A stretch of 64,000 bases of DNA from Candidatus Poribacteria bacterium (GTDB lineage Bacteria; Abyssobacteria; SURF-5): positions 1 through 64,000 of the forward strand of contig JACRIR010000207.1 in assembly GCA_016215705.1 (NCBI GenBank). Direction: 5' to 3'. This document shows, piece after piece, positions 42,779 through 52,449 of this stretch. The notes under the pieces were generated by a model, which saw only the letters and a list, made by a program, of their open reading frames with translations, had not been told where the DNA came from and made no database searches. The position numbers and the translations under genes are program-made. Position 1 is the first letter of the stretch, and every line of letters starts with the position of its first letter.

Positions 42779-44764
42779 ATGACCGAACTCACACATCTTT
42801 TCTCACCGATAACTATCAGAAGTCTCACCATCCGCAATCGCATCTTTCAGGGGGCCCACGTGACCGGGTTCGGCGAAAACGGCCTTCCGAGCGATCGTCA
42901 CGTCCGCTATTACGAGGCCAGAGCCAAGGGAGGGGTCGGCCTCATCGTTCAGGAGGGAACAGTCGTTTCCCAGCGCTGTCAATTCCATCATAAGGCCTTT
43001 GTGCAAGGCTGGAAAGAGGAAATAACGCCTTGGCTCAAGAAGATTTCGGAAGCCGTCCATCCCCATGGAGCGAAACTCTTCTTGCAGCTCTGGCATGGAG
43101 GTTACTTCAGCTCTTCGCTCTATACCAACACTCCGGGCGTCTCCAGTTCCGAGATTCCCTCGTCCATTGTGGGCGAGGTTCCAGTGCCCCTCGATGAGGC
43201 AGCGATACTGGAGGAGACGCAGGCGCATGTTAATCTGGCTTTGAAGGCAAAAGAGGCCGGTTACGACGGCATAGAACTCAACTTCGGACATGGCTACCTG
43301 CAGCAGCAGTTCCTCTCGCCTGCGACAAACATACGAAACGACGCATATGGCGGAAGCCTGGAGAACCGGATGCGCTTCAGCATGATGGTCATATCCGCCG
43401 TGCGCAGAGCTCTCGGAGACGGTCTTGTCCTTGGCCTTCGGGCCTCCGCAGATGAGTTCATACCGGAAGGTTACACCCTCAAGGACATGAAAGAGATTAT
43501 GTCTATCTGGGCTCGCTCGGGCCTCTTGGACTACTTGAATATCACAGTGGCCACCGGCAAGACGGGCGCGTACGCTATCGCGCCTATGATGGTCCCCCCG
43601 CGACCTTTCGTCTATTGCGCCGCCGAGATTAAGCAGGTCGTGGACTTGCCGGTTTTTACCGGAATTCGGATCAATGACCCTGTCATCGCCAATGATATCA
43701 TCAAAAACAATGAGGCGGACATGGTGGCCATGGTGCGGGCGCTTCTCTCGGACCCGGAATTCGCTAACAAGGCGAGGGAAGGCCGCTCGGATGACATCCG
43801 CCTCTGCGTTGCCTGCAACGAAGGATGCTGGGCACAATGGGAGCGCCGTGAAGCCATCACTTGTATGCAAAATCCGGAAGCAGGCCGCGAAGCTACCTTT
43901 CGGATCACCCCTGCCGGGAAACCGAAGAGGGTCATGGTCGTGGGTGGCGGATGTGCCGGAATGAAGGCCGCCGTCGTGGCCAAACAGAGAGGGCATGATG
44001 TGCGCCTTTACGAAAAGACTGCGGAATTGGGAGGCGCGATTCTTATTCCGGCAAAGGTCCCGAGCCGGCAGGAACTCGGCCAGGCCGTCCGCAATCTCAA
44101 GCGCGAAGTGGAGCGACTCGGCATCCCGGTATCCCTGAACACGGAAGTCACAGCGGACATGGTGGCCAAAGAGAAACCCGACGCAGTAATCATCGCCACG
44201 GGCGGCTCTGCCATCCCCGATCCCAGACCGGACGTCGTGGGGCCGTGTGCGGCTATTGAGATCGCGCCCGGAACCCATGTGGTGACCGCCGAGGATGTTC
44301 TGGAAGGTCAGGTTCAGACCGGCCGGCGAGTCGTGATCGCGGATCAGCAAAACTTCATGAAGGGGCTCATCACGGCAGAGTTCCTCGCGGACCAGGGCAA
44401 GGACGTCACCCTCGTCATGCCCATTTCGATACGGCTCACTTCAGCCAATGCGTACGATATTGACATTCCCACGCTCGGAATCCAGACGTTGAACATCAAG
44501 ACAAAGGGTGTCAAGCGCATCCATGACTGCGAAGTCAAGAAGGCCGGGCCCGGCAAGATCGTACTCAAAGACGTCTTTACCGAGCAAGTCCAGGAGCTGG
44601 ACGCAGACACTCTTGTGCTTTCTTACTGGCGCAAGGCCAACGTCAAACTCTACCAGGAACTCCAAGGAAAGGTCCCGGAGCTTTATCGCATCGGAGACGC
44701 TCTTGCGCCGCGCAGGCTCATCAACGCCGTCTACGACGGCTACAAGGTCGCCATGGAGGTTTGA
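42779..44764 (+). CDS. Enoate-reductase-like flavin oxidoreductase, copy 2
   Basis: 661 residues, close paralogue of the gene at 39891 with the same three domains. Aligned segments include LTHLFSPITIRSLTIRNRIF at the start, FGHGYLQQQFLSP, the cluster site CVACNEGCW plus TCMQNPE, and VMVVGGGCAGMKAA. I set the start at ATG 42779 by alignment with copy 1 and AGGGAGA upstream; an in-frame TTG at 42737 overlaps the racemase stop but adds 14 unsupported residues. Local differences in the barrel (ATNIRNDAYGG) point to a related but different substrate, or the two copies may act in series or as a complex. Confidence 0.88.
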   Translation: MTELTHLFSPITIRSLTIRNRIFQGAHVTGFGENGLPSDRHVRYYEARAKGGVGLIVQEGTVVSQRCQFHHKAFVQGWKEEITPWLKKISEAVHPHGAKLFLQLWHGGYFSSSLYTNTPGVSSSEIPSSIVGEVPVPLDEAAILEETQAHVNLALKAKEAGYDGIELNFGHGYLQQQFLSPATNIRNDAYGGSLENRMRFSMMVISAVRRALGDGLVLGLRASADEFIPEGYTLKDMKEIMSIWARSGLLDYLNITVATGKTGAYAIAPMMVPPRPFVYCAAEIKQVVDLPVFTGIRINDPVIANDIIKNNEADMVAMVRALLSDPEFANKAREGRSDDIRLCVACNEGCWAQWERREAITCMQNPEAGREATFRITPAGKPKRVMVVGGGCAGMKAAVVAKQRGHDVRLYEKTAELGGAILIPAKVPSRQELGQAVRNLKREVERLGIPVSLNTEVTADMVAKEKPDAVIIATGGSAIPDPRPDVVGPCAAIEIAPGTHVVTAEDVLEGQVQTGRRVVIADQQNFMKGLITAEFLADQGKDVTLVMPISIRLTSANAYDIDIPTLGIQTLNIKTKGVKRIHDCEVKKAGPGKIVLKDVFTEQVQELDADTLVLSYWRKANVKLYQELQGKVPELYRIGDALAPRRLINAVYDGYKVAMEV

Positions 44765-44767
44765 TCG

Positions 44768-45778
44768 GTGAGGGAGATATGGACCCTCGTGGAGGTCTCC
44801 GGTGAGAAGATTCTGAGAGCGTCCCAGGAAGCCCTGTGCGAAGCCGTCAGACAAGGCAGACAACTCCGCGTCAGGACAACGGCTCTGGTTCTCGGGAGCC
44901 GAATTCCCGGACAGATTCTAGAGCGGCTCGGAACATTCGGACCCGATCGCGTGTTGGTAGTTGACAACGAGGCAGTCTCATCCTTTTCACCGAATGCGTA
45001 TACGGACGCCCTTGAGCAGCTTCTGGCGGCGCACAAGCCGGATGTCCTTCTCATGGGAAGTTCAGTTCTCTCACGGGAAGTTGCCCCGCGCCTCGCCTGC
45101 AGGCTCGGATGTGGTCTTGTGACAGAGGCAACGTTCCTCAATCCGCAAGACGACGGATTTCTGGTGACGCGATCCGCTTTTCGACCCCACGCATCCATGA
45201 TCGTCTCGTTTCAGAGGCAAGGCTTGCAGATTATCACTCTGGCCGCGAAGGTTATGGACGTGGAGACGGCCGGCCCATTCTCATACGCCATCGAATACGT
45301 CACCCAGCCTCTATCCTTCACGTCTGACACGGTCCGGGTTGAAGATACGATAAAGGAGATTTCGGCGCACCTCGACCTCACAGATGCAGAAGTGATCGTC
45401 GCAGGCGGACGCGGAATGCAGAGCAAGGACCATTTCGATCTCCTCGACGAACTCGCCGAAGTTCTCGGCGGCGCAGTGGGCGCCAGCCGCATGGCCGTCG
45501 ACATGAAGTGGAGACCGAAAGAGTGTATGGTGGGTATGACCGGCAAGATTGTATCACCAGGCCTGTACGTTGCCTGCGGCATCTCCGGCGCCATACAACA
45601 TGTGATGGGCATGCAGTCCTCCGAGACTATCGTCGCCATCAATACGGACCCGCATGCGCCCATCTTTCGAATCGCGACACTCGGCATCGTGGGAGACGTG
45701 AGAGATGTACTCCCCGTCATGATCGAGTCGTTCCGCAAAGCCGGCGCGGAAGCGGAAAGGCAGGAGTATTCCGCATGA
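44768..45778 (+). CDS. etfA: Electron transfer flavoprotein alpha subunit
   Basis: 336 residues. The N-terminal half is the ETF alpha/beta fold and the C-terminal half binds FAD (VAGGRGMQ, VGMTGKIVSPGLYVACGISGAIQH region, NTDPHAPIF). With EtfB it carries electrons between acyl-CoA-type or enoate flavoenzymes and the membrane oxidoreductase encoded just downstream. GTG start at 44768, four bases after the previous stop, so it is in one transcript with the enoate reductases. Whether it bifurcates electrons is not decided here. Confidence 0.92.
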   Translation: MREIWTLVEVSGEKILRASQEALCEAVRQGRQLRVRTTALVLGSRIPGQILERLGTFGPDRVLVVDNEAVSSFSPNAYTDALEQLLAAHKPDVLLMGSSVLSREVAPRLACRLGCGLVTEATFLNPQDDGFLVTRSAFRPHASMIVSFQRQGLQIITLAAKVMDVETAGPFSYAIEYVTQPLSFTSDTVRVEDTIKEISAHLDLTDAEVIVAGGRGMQSKDHFDLLDELAEVLGGAVGASRMAVDMKWRPKECMVGMTGKIVSPGLYVACGISGAIQHVMGMQSSETIVAINTDPHAPIFRIATLGIVGDVRDVLPVMIESFRKAGAEAERQEYSA

Positions 45779-46680
45779 ATGAGACGGGACTGAACATCGC
45801 CGTCCTCGTCGCGCCTGTGCATGATTGCCGGAATCCCGTTCTCATCGACCCTGTTCGAAAGCAGGTCGATCCCTCATCCCTTCACTGGATCCTGAATCCA
45901 CCCGACACTATCGCGCTGGAACAAGCCTTGAGGCTGAGGGATCGCATTCCCCGATCGGGAGTCCGAGTGGTCAGTGTTGCCCCTCCATCAACAGAGCGTG
46001 TTCTTCGAGAGTGCCTTGCCGTCGGAGCCGATGAGCTCGCGCGGTTGTGGGACGAGCGTATCGAAGAGGCGGATACCCATAGCATTGCCGCACTGTTGGC
46101 CGCCGTGATTCGCAGCGGACCGGTCGACTTGGTCTTGGCCGGATGGCGAAGTGCAGACATGGAACACGCGCAAACGGGCTCGATCGTGGCTGAACTCCTG
46201 GGGTTTCCTCAAATCACGTGTGCTCGAAGCGTCGAACCAGGCAGGGACCCGGCGCATATTCGAGTGGAGAAACGCATTCCGGGATGCCTGCTCGCAATGT
46301 CGTGCGCTCTGCCCGCTTTAGTTACCGTGGAAAAAGGCCCTCCGTTGCGGTACCCTCGGTACTCCGATCGCCGCAATGCCTGGCGCACGCCCATTCGGGG
46401 TCTCGATCTCCGAGCCATCGGTTTGACAGAAGCTCCTCAGTCCCGACTCAGGGTAGAACGCATGACACCTCCCAAGCCGAGACGAAGGAGCGCCATTGGG
46501 GACGGCGCCAACATGCCCGTCGCGGCCAGGCTCCAGCGAATTATGGCCGGGGGCGCGCAGGCAAAGAAGGAGACGAACGTCCACCGATGCCCGGACAGGT
46601 CCTCCACGCTGAAGGTTATAGAACACATACTGAAAGAAAGGTTGGTCGTGCTCCCTGAAAAGAGCGGCAACGGAAGATAG
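45775..46680 (+). CDS. etfB: Electron transfer flavoprotein beta subunit
   Basis: 301 residues overlapping etfA by four bases (ATGA). NPPDTIALEQALRLRDR is the ETF-beta signature, and GADELARLWDERI, ADMEHAQTGSIVAELLG and PALVTVEKG follow the family. The C-terminal tail (about 40 residues) is longer than usual and ends inside a GGGGACAC palindrome, so the last codons may have been altered by the repeat. An AGGAG sits before the start within etfA. Confidence 0.9.
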   Translation: MNETGLNIAVLVAPVHDCRNPVLIDPVRKQVDPSSLHWILNPPDTIALEQALRLRDRIPRSGVRVVSVAPPSTERVLRECLAVGADELARLWDERIEEADTHSIAALLAAVIRSGPVDLVLAGWRSADMEHAQTGSIVAELLGFPQITCARSVEPGRDPAHIRVEKRIPGCLLAMSCALPALVTVEKGPPLRYPRYSDRRNAWRTPIRGLDLRAIGLTEAPQSRLRVERMTPPKPRRRSAIGDGANMPVAARLQRIMAGGAQAKKETNVHRCPDRSSTLKVIEHILKERLVVLPEKSGNGR

Positions 46681-46714
46681 GGGACACGATGCCGCATCCT
46701 GTCCCCTATCTTCC
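46672..46714. repeat. GGGGACAC palindrome overlapping the etfB stop
   Basis: GGAAGATAGGGGACACGATGC pairs with GCATCCTGTCCCCTATCTTCC with one mismatch. The outer arms differ from other copies (GATAGGGG instead of AATTCGGGG). It includes the TAG stop of etfB and could form a hairpin at the transcript junction. Confidence 0.8.
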
Positions 46715-46735
46715 CAAGCGAAAAGGCAAGATTAG

Positions 46736-48700
46736 GTGAACGCAACCCGCGAGATTTTTTGGAACATAAACGGCCATGGGATCATTTACTTCCTGTTTAT
46801 TCTCGCGACCATCGCGTTTGGATACGGGATATTTCGCAGATATTACCTGTGGAGGCGCGGGCGGAGCGCCAATCGGAACGACCAAAAATGGGTGAGGATA
46901 AAGCTCGCTGTGGGTCTCGTTCTTGGGCACGAACGGATACTACGCAAACGTCAAGAAGGAATAATGCACCTTCTGATCTTCTGGGGCGTGGTCACCCTGT
47001 TTGCAGGAACGATTATGGTTGCTCTCCAGGCCGATTTGGGATTGAAGGTAATGGAGGGAAGGTTTTATCTGTGCCTCAAACCGACACTGGACATGGCAGG
47101 ACTGGCAACATTAGTCGGACTTCTGATTGCTATATCTCGGCGCTATCTCAAACGGGCTGAAGGGCTGGATAACCAATCAACTGACGGAATTGTCCTTGCG
47201 CTCTTGGCTGGCATCATCGTTTCCGGCTTCATAGTTGAAGGCCTCAGAATCGCGTCAACTCATGACCAGTGGGGCACATGGTCTCCGATAGGCGTCACTT
47301 TGGCCGGTGCGCTTGGTAGTGTAGATCGAGAGAATCTCGTCGCCGCACATAAGATTCTTTGGTGGACACACGCGGCGCTGGCCCTTGGTTTCATCGGCTA
47401 TATTCCTCATTCAAAGTTGATTCATATCATAACCGCGCCCCTGAATACGTATTTCAGGTCGCTTGACGCCAAAGGGGCTATCCCCGCTCTAGACCTTGAA
47501 GATGACGCTGTCAAAAGCTTTGGAATAAATTCGCTCGAAGACTTCACATGGAAGGATTTGTTTGACGCCGACGCATGCGTCAGATGCGGCCGTTGCGAGA
47601 TTCATTGTCCCGCCCATTTGGCGGCGAAGCCTCTGTCGCCCAAGAAACTGATTCAAGATTTGAGAACTCACATGGCCGACGAAGGGCACGTGGTCGGCAC
47701 TATTGTTGAAGAAGAGGCCGTCTGGGCTTGTACCACCTGCGGAGCATGCATGGAACAGTGTCCTGTTCTTGTAGAGCATATTCCGAAGATCGTAGAAATG
47801 CGTCGAGGGCAGGTACTGATGAAAAGTAATTTCCCCTCCGAGCTGAATCTCATCTTCCGGAATGCTGAAAGCAATGGCAACCCATACGGGCTGGGCCAGG
47901 CGAAACGGTCAGAATGGGCTAACGGATTGGAAGTGGAGATAGTTTCGGAAGGTCCGGCCCCGGAGTATCTCTATTGGGTAGGATGCGCCGGCTCATTCGA
48001 CGACCGTAATCGACGTGTTTCCGCGGCCATGGCCGGAATACTGAAGCTTGCCGGTATTCATTTTGCCATCCTCGGAAATAGGGAAACATGCTGCGGCGAT
48101 TTCGCCAGAAGACTCGGAAATGAATATCTCTTCCAATCCATGGTTCGAGAGAATCTGGAAATACTAAACGGCTATGGTATCACAAAACTTGTTACCCAAT
48201 GTCCGCATTGTTTTAATACTTTGCGAAACGAATATCCGCAATACGGAGGGAATCTCGAAGTAATACATCACACTGAGTTAATCGCCCAACTGCTCAAGTC
48301 CGGAAATCTCAAAATTAAAAGCAAGCTGGGGGGAACTGTTACCTACCAGGACCCTTGTTATATCGGACGGCATAATGATATTTACGAAGCGCCTCGCGAT
48401 ATTATCGAGGCTTTGGGCGTTGAACTGGCCGAAATGCGCGGTTCCCACAATGAAAGTTTCTGTTGCGGCGCGGGTGGCGGACGGATGTGGATGGAGGAAC
48501 ACACCGGGGAGAGAATCAATGTCAAGCGAACCGAAGACGCCCTGTGCACGAATTCGCAAACCATCGCGGCTGCCTGTCCTTACTGTCTGACCATGCTGGA
48601 GGACGGCATCAAGTTTAAAGATATGAACAATAAAGTAAGAACAGTTGACTTGGCGGAACTGGTAATTGAGGCAGTTCGCGGGAAAGGGGATTTTCGGTAG
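46736..48700 (+). CDS. EtfAB:quinone oxidoreductase-like membrane iron-sulfur protein (NarI + HdrD-type)
   Basis: 654 residues. About five N-terminal membrane helices form a NarI-like cytochrome b domain (IIYFLFILATIAFGYGIF, HLLIFWGVVTLFAGTIM and others, residues 1 to about 235). The cytoplasmic part has two [4Fe-4S] motifs, CVRCGRCEIHC and CTTCGACMEQC (seen as CTTCGAC), and two CCG domains (ETCCGDFARRLG and FCCGAGGG). This is the build of the EtfAB-(mena)quinone oxidoreductase EMO and related proteins. Directly after etfAB, it should exchange electrons between EtfAB and the quinone pool. GTG start at 46736. Confidence 0.9.
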   Translation: MNATREIFWNINGHGIIYFLFILATIAFGYGIFRRYYLWRRGRSANRNDQKWVRIKLAVGLVLGHERILRKRQEGIMHLLIFWGVVTLFAGTIMVALQADLGLKVMEGRFYLCLKPTLDMAGLATLVGLLIAISRRYLKRAEGLDNQSTDGIVLALLAGIIVSGFIVEGLRIASTHDQWGTWSPIGVTLAGALGSVDRENLVAAHKILWWTHAALALGFIGYIPHSKLIHIITAPLNTYFRSLDAKGAIPALDLEDDAVKSFGINSLEDFTWKDLFDADACVRCGRCEIHCPAHLAAKPLSPKKLIQDLRTHMADEGHVVGTIVEEEAVWACTTCGACMEQCPVLVEHIPKIVEMRRGQVLMKSNFPSELNLIFRNAESNGNPYGLGQAKRSEWANGLEVEIVSEGPAPEYLYWVGCAGSFDDRNRRVSAAMAGILKLAGIHFAILGNRETCCGDFARRLGNEYLFQSMVRENLEILNGYGITKLVTQCPHCFNTLRNEYPQYGGNLEVIHHTELIAQLLKSGNLKIKSKLGGTVTYQDPCYIGRHNDIYEAPRDIIEALGVELAEMRGSHNESFCCGAGGGRMWMEEHTGERINVKRTEDALCTNSQTIAAACPYCLTMLEDGIKFKDMNNKVRTVDLAELVIEAVRGKGDFR

Positions 48701-48730
48701 GATTCTTATTGTCTTATCGAAAAAAAGACT

Positions 48731-48788
48731 TGACATGGGTAAGACCAAGTGTTACAATAGTGATATAATAAAATATAATTTCACTATG
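48731..48788 (+). promoter_or_regulatory. Promoter and shared operator D
   Basis: TTGACA (48731-48736), 17 bases, TACAAT (48754-48759). The 13-mer ATAAT-TTC-ACTAT is at 48776-48788, 16 bases after the -10 box. It drives the NrfD/molybdopterin genes with a leader of about 145 bases. Confidence 0.7.
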
Positions 48789-48910
48789 AAATGTGATGGT
48801 GCTAATCCATAATTCGCGCAAGGCGGAGAGAGGTAACACTGAGGCGAATCTTTCGACCCTGTATGGATTCGGAGATTCTCTGACGGCAAGCGAGAAAGGG
48901 GAGAGCTGTT

Positions 48911-49780
48911 TTGGATAGATTTATTGTCGAAGCGAAACGCAACAAAGAATGGAATTTCCCGGTCGCTTTGAGTTTCTCGAGTGAAGGAATTGGAGCCGCG
49001 CTGTTTGCCCTCGGAGTTGGCGCGAATTCCAGGACCGGTATGATAGCAGGACTGCTCTTCGTGTTCATTGGAGCATTTGCGCTATTCCTTGACCTTGGCC
49101 ATCCCTCGCGGTTTTGGCGAGTCATCTCGAACACAACAAAGGCGTGGATGAGCCGGGGCGCTGTTTCCATGTCCGCATTGATCCTTCTGGGGGGAGTCAG
49201 CATTGCGCCAGCAGTCAGCATTTCGGATGGATTATCTGCAACCGTTAGATTCGTTGCGCTGATCTCCTCACTCTTCGTTATGTTATACGGTGGATTCCTT
49301 CTCGCGTCCATGACTTCGATTCGCCTCTGGAAGACCCTCTGGATACCGATTCTGTTTCTTGCCCATTCGATGACTTCAGCAATCGTGATCTTCGCCGGGA
49401 TTTCGGCCTTGGCCCCCGGAGGAGGTGGAATGGACCCCCGATATCGAGTCGCCGCCATGGCTTCGATGTTTGGTTGTCTCGTTGTGAGCCTGGCATACAT
49501 TTGGGCGATGTCCTCATCAAACGTTTCAACGGTCGCTTCCAGGGAATCTGTGCGTCTCTTGATTCGCGGCGATTCCATGCCTTTCTTTGTGGGAGGCGGT
49601 CTTGTTTGTGGTATTATTTTGCCTTTAGTAATCACCGCCGTCTTTCACCCGGGTTCTTCTGCGTCCGGAGGAGCCGCGTCCCTGTTGTTCCTTATCGCCG
49701 CAATCGTTCTTCGGGCGGGTGGCGATGTGAGCTTCCGCTATTCTCTTTTGAAAGCGGGAACATATGAGCCACCGCTATGA
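48911..49780 (+). CDS. NrfD/DmsC-like membrane anchor subunit
   Basis: 289 residues with about eight hydrophobic helices. LDLGHPSRFWRVI near residue 65 is a hallmark of NrfD/PsrC-type quinone-interacting anchors (conserved Asp-Leu-Gly-x-Pro-x-Arg-Phe-Trp). It is followed by a molybdopterin catalytic subunit and a four-cluster iron-sulfur subunit, together making a three-part complex of the polysulfide/DMSO reductase superfamily. It starts at TTG 48911 after GGGGAGAG. It has no heme-binding role. Confidence 0.85.
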   Translation: MDRFIVEAKRNKEWNFPVALSFSSEGIGAALFALGVGANSRTGMIAGLLFVFIGAFALFLDLGHPSRFWRVISNTTKAWMSRGAVSMSALILLGGVSIAPAVSISDGLSATVRFVALISSLFVMLYGGFLLASMTSIRLWKTLWIPILFLAHSMTSAIVIFAGISALAPGGGGMDPRYRVAAMASMFGCLVVSLAYIWAMSSSNVSTVASRESVRLLIRGDSMPFFVGGGLVCGIILPLVITAVFHPGSSASGGAASLLFLIAAIVLRAGGDVSFRYSLLKAGTYEPPL

Positions 49781-49848
49781 CGACGAGGTAATCTCATTGA
49801 GGGCCGATCGGGCATCGAACAATGGCATTTGATCCGAAAGGAGTACAC

Positions 49849-52449
49849 ATGGCCACCAAGGGTTTTGATAAAGAGGCGTGGATTCCGACTTCCTGCAACG
49901 GATGCTTCAATGTCTGCGCCATCAAGGTGCATCGGAAAGATGGAAAAGTCGTAGGTGTCAAAGGCGACTCTTCGGTCTTGAGTTCGAAGGGGAAAGTGTG
50001 CGGGAAATCGATGGCGCGCGTCGCAGACCTCTACGACCCAAATCGCGTGACGGTCCCTCTAAAGAGAACCAATCCGGAAAAAGGGATAGGCGTCGACCCA
50101 AAATGGAAAGAGATATCATGGGAAGAAGCGATGACGACGATTGTCGAAAGACTCGACAAAGTCCGCAAAGATGATCCCAGAAAACTGGTGCTTGCGAATT
50201 TTGACCTATGTAATATGGCGGTCGTGAGCGGTTTTGGTGAGGGGTTCGGAACTCCCAACTACGACTTGTACAACGCCACCTATTGCGGAAGCGGTCTTCA
50301 CACGATCTTCTTTCTAACCCTTGGAACGGTCAATTCAGAGATAGACCTCGAGCGCTGTAACTATATGGTCCTCTGGGGCGCGCAATTGGGGCTCGGCGCA
50401 AACAACAACTGCATGCGCGCAATCGACAACATGGCAAAGGCGCGCAAAAGGGGTGCCCGCCTCGTGGTAATTGACCCCATCTGCGGCCATGCCGGCGCAA
50501 AAGCTGACGAATGGGTCCCGATCCTGCCGGGGACCGACGGCGCCCTGGCTCTCGGAATGGTGAACGTCTTATTGAACGAACTCGGGCTCTACGACGCGGA
50601 ATTCCTGAAACGAAAAACGAACGCCCCGTATCTCGTTCGGCCTGATGGCCGCTACGCAAGAGACCCTCAAAGTCACGAGCCATTGGTGTGGGACCCGGTA
50701 GAAAAGAAAGCCAAGCAATACGACGCAGCGGATGTGGAGGATTATGCCCTGGCGGGAGTCTATCACCTGACTGATGGAGCGTGCACTCCCGCGTTCGAAC
50801 TTCTTAAGCAGCATGTGCGAAAATATTCAGTCGAGGAGGTTTCGCGAATCACAACGGTCCCCGTAGATACGATACGGCGGATCGCTCGAGAGTTCGGAGA
50901 AGCTTCCCAGATCGGCGCCACAATCGAGATGGACGGTCAAACACTTCCGCTGCGTCCCGCCGCGATAGATTTCAAAAGAGGGGTCAACGCCCACAAGAAC
51001 GGTTACTTTAACTGTTTCTCGCTTCAACTGCTCAATATTGTGGTCGGCGCCCCGAACAATCCGGGTGGTCTGCTCGGCACGAACGCAATCGGGCCGTATT
51101 CCTTGTGGCGGGCCTATAAGGGAAAAGACGGGCTTCTCACGAACAATCATTATGAGCTTGCCCGTGGAGCGGCATTCTTTTCCCCATATCCTCCGAAGAA
51201 AGCAGCTCCTCCGGACTCTCTCAATTTGATGAGCTTGTTCCCCGCGACGGGCTTCCTTCCAGCGATGCCGCATTTTACAATGCACGACCCGGGGAAATTC
51301 CGTCTGCCATATAAGCCGTCGGCCCTGATTATGTGCCGCTCAAACTTCATCAAGAGTTACCTCGATCCGCGGGCAATCGCGGATAATCTCAAGAAGCTCG
51401 ATTTCATCCTTGCATTCGCTCGCCAAATCGATGAGGTATCCGAATTCGCCGACATCCTGTTGCCGGAAGCCCACGATTTCGAGCGATATTGGACGTTTCC
51501 CGCCAACCAGCCTCTCGGCTTTATCACGCCCGGCCCCGGCAAATGGTACGGCCAGATTGTCCAACCGGTTGTTGACCCGCCCCCCGGCGTGAGGAACTGG
51601 CTTGACGTCCTAATGGATATTGCCGAACGGCTGGGCATTCTGGCCGGGATGAACGAAGTAATAAACCGGCGCACCGGCTTTGATGTCGCGTTCGAACTCG
51701 GTGTGGCTTCCGAGAAACTTCGACCCGACAAGAAATATACCGTTGAAGAAATCTGCAAGAAGCAAGTTGAAGTTTACACCGGCGGGGTACCCTATAACGA
51801 TGAGATGTTCCGCGAGAGCGCGGCGATAGATTTCTACCCGAAGAGCATCGAGGAGTCATTCCCCGGTCCCTTCGTGGAAGGACGTATCCCCATCTATCTC
51901 GAGCATCTGATTGACGTCGGAGAAGATGTGAAGAAAGTGACAAAGAAACTGGGCATGGACTGGTGGGACACCTCCCCTTATCGTCCTCTGGCCGACTGGC
52001 GCCCGTGTCCTCCGTTCGAAAGCAAGGCGGAGGGATACGATCTGTTCCTCGCCAACAGCAAGACGGCTCTGGTCGCCCATTCGCTCAACGCAGAGAATGC
52101 CTGGATAGACGATGTCTGCAAGAGGCATCGCATGGACCATTACATTCTCGTCCACACGAGCGCCGCGGCGAAAAAAGGAATCAAGGATGGCGACATGATC
52201 TGGGTGGAGTCCGAAACAGAAGTCAGAGTAAAAGGGAAAGCGCGGGTGACGGAATGCGTCCATCCGAAAGTAGTTGGGACACTCGGTAATCTCGGCGGGT
52301 GGGCTCGTGGGAAACCGATCGCAAAAGGAAAAGGAATACATTCAAACTCGCTTATCAAGTTTGATTGGGAGATGGTCGACCCGGTCTCGGGACAAATTGA
52401 TACCTGTGCCAGGGTGAAAATCTACAAGGCAGGGAACAACAATGAGTAA
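49849..52449 (+). CDS. Molybdopterin oxidoreductase catalytic subunit (DMSO reductase family)
   Basis: 866 residues. N-terminal [4Fe-4S] ligands C16, C19, C23 and C51 (SCNGCFNVC and KVCGK), then the bis-MGD-binding domains and a C-terminal MopB-type barrel. C146 in NATYCGSG, just after GFGTPN, is the probable metal ligand. No twin-arginine signal is visible, so the catalytic subunit should face the cytoplasm, unlike Psr/Phs enzymes. AAGGAG fits ATG 49849; an in-frame ATG at 49822 is less likely. The substrate is unknown; tungsten in place of molybdenum is possible. It lies between the NrfD-like and ferredoxin-like subunits. Confidence 0.88.
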   Translation: MATKGFDKEAWIPTSCNGCFNVCAIKVHRKDGKVVGVKGDSSVLSSKGKVCGKSMARVADLYDPNRVTVPLKRTNPEKGIGVDPKWKEISWEEAMTTIVERLDKVRKDDPRKLVLANFDLCNMAVVSGFGEGFGTPNYDLYNATYCGSGLHTIFFLTLGTVNSEIDLERCNYMVLWGAQLGLGANNNCMRAIDNMAKARKRGARLVVIDPICGHAGAKADEWVPILPGTDGALALGMVNVLLNELGLYDAEFLKRKTNAPYLVRPDGRYARDPQSHEPLVWDPVEKKAKQYDAADVEDYALAGVYHLTDGACTPAFELLKQHVRKYSVEEVSRITTVPVDTIRRIAREFGEASQIGATIEMDGQTLPLRPAAIDFKRGVNAHKNGYFNCFSLQLLNIVVGAPNNPGGLLGTNAIGPYSLWRAYKGKDGLLTNNHYELARGAAFFSPYPPKKAAPPDSLNLMSLFPATGFLPAMPHFTMHDPGKFRLPYKPSALIMCRSNFIKSYLDPRAIADNLKKLDFILAFARQIDEVSEFADILLPEAHDFERYWTFPANQPLGFITPGPGKWYGQIVQPVVDPPPGVRNWLDVLMDIAERLGILAGMNEVINRRTGFDVAFELGVASEKLRPDKKYTVEEICKKQVEVYTGGVPYNDEMFRESAAIDFYPKSIEESFPGPFVEGRIPIYLEHLIDVGEDVKKVTKKLGMDWWDTSPYRPLADWRPCPPFESKAEGYDLFLANSKTALVAHSLNAENAWIDDVCKRHRMDHYILVHTSAAAKKGIKDGDMIWVESETEVRVKGKARVTECVHPKVVGTLGNLGGWARGKPIAKGKGIHSNSLIKFDWEMVDPVSGQIDTCARVKIYKAGNNNE

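Noticed and set aside
48785..48815. A short peptide starting at the ATG in operator D
   Set aside because: The ATG in CACTATGAAA is part of the shared operator sequence, and the frame stops after eight codons.
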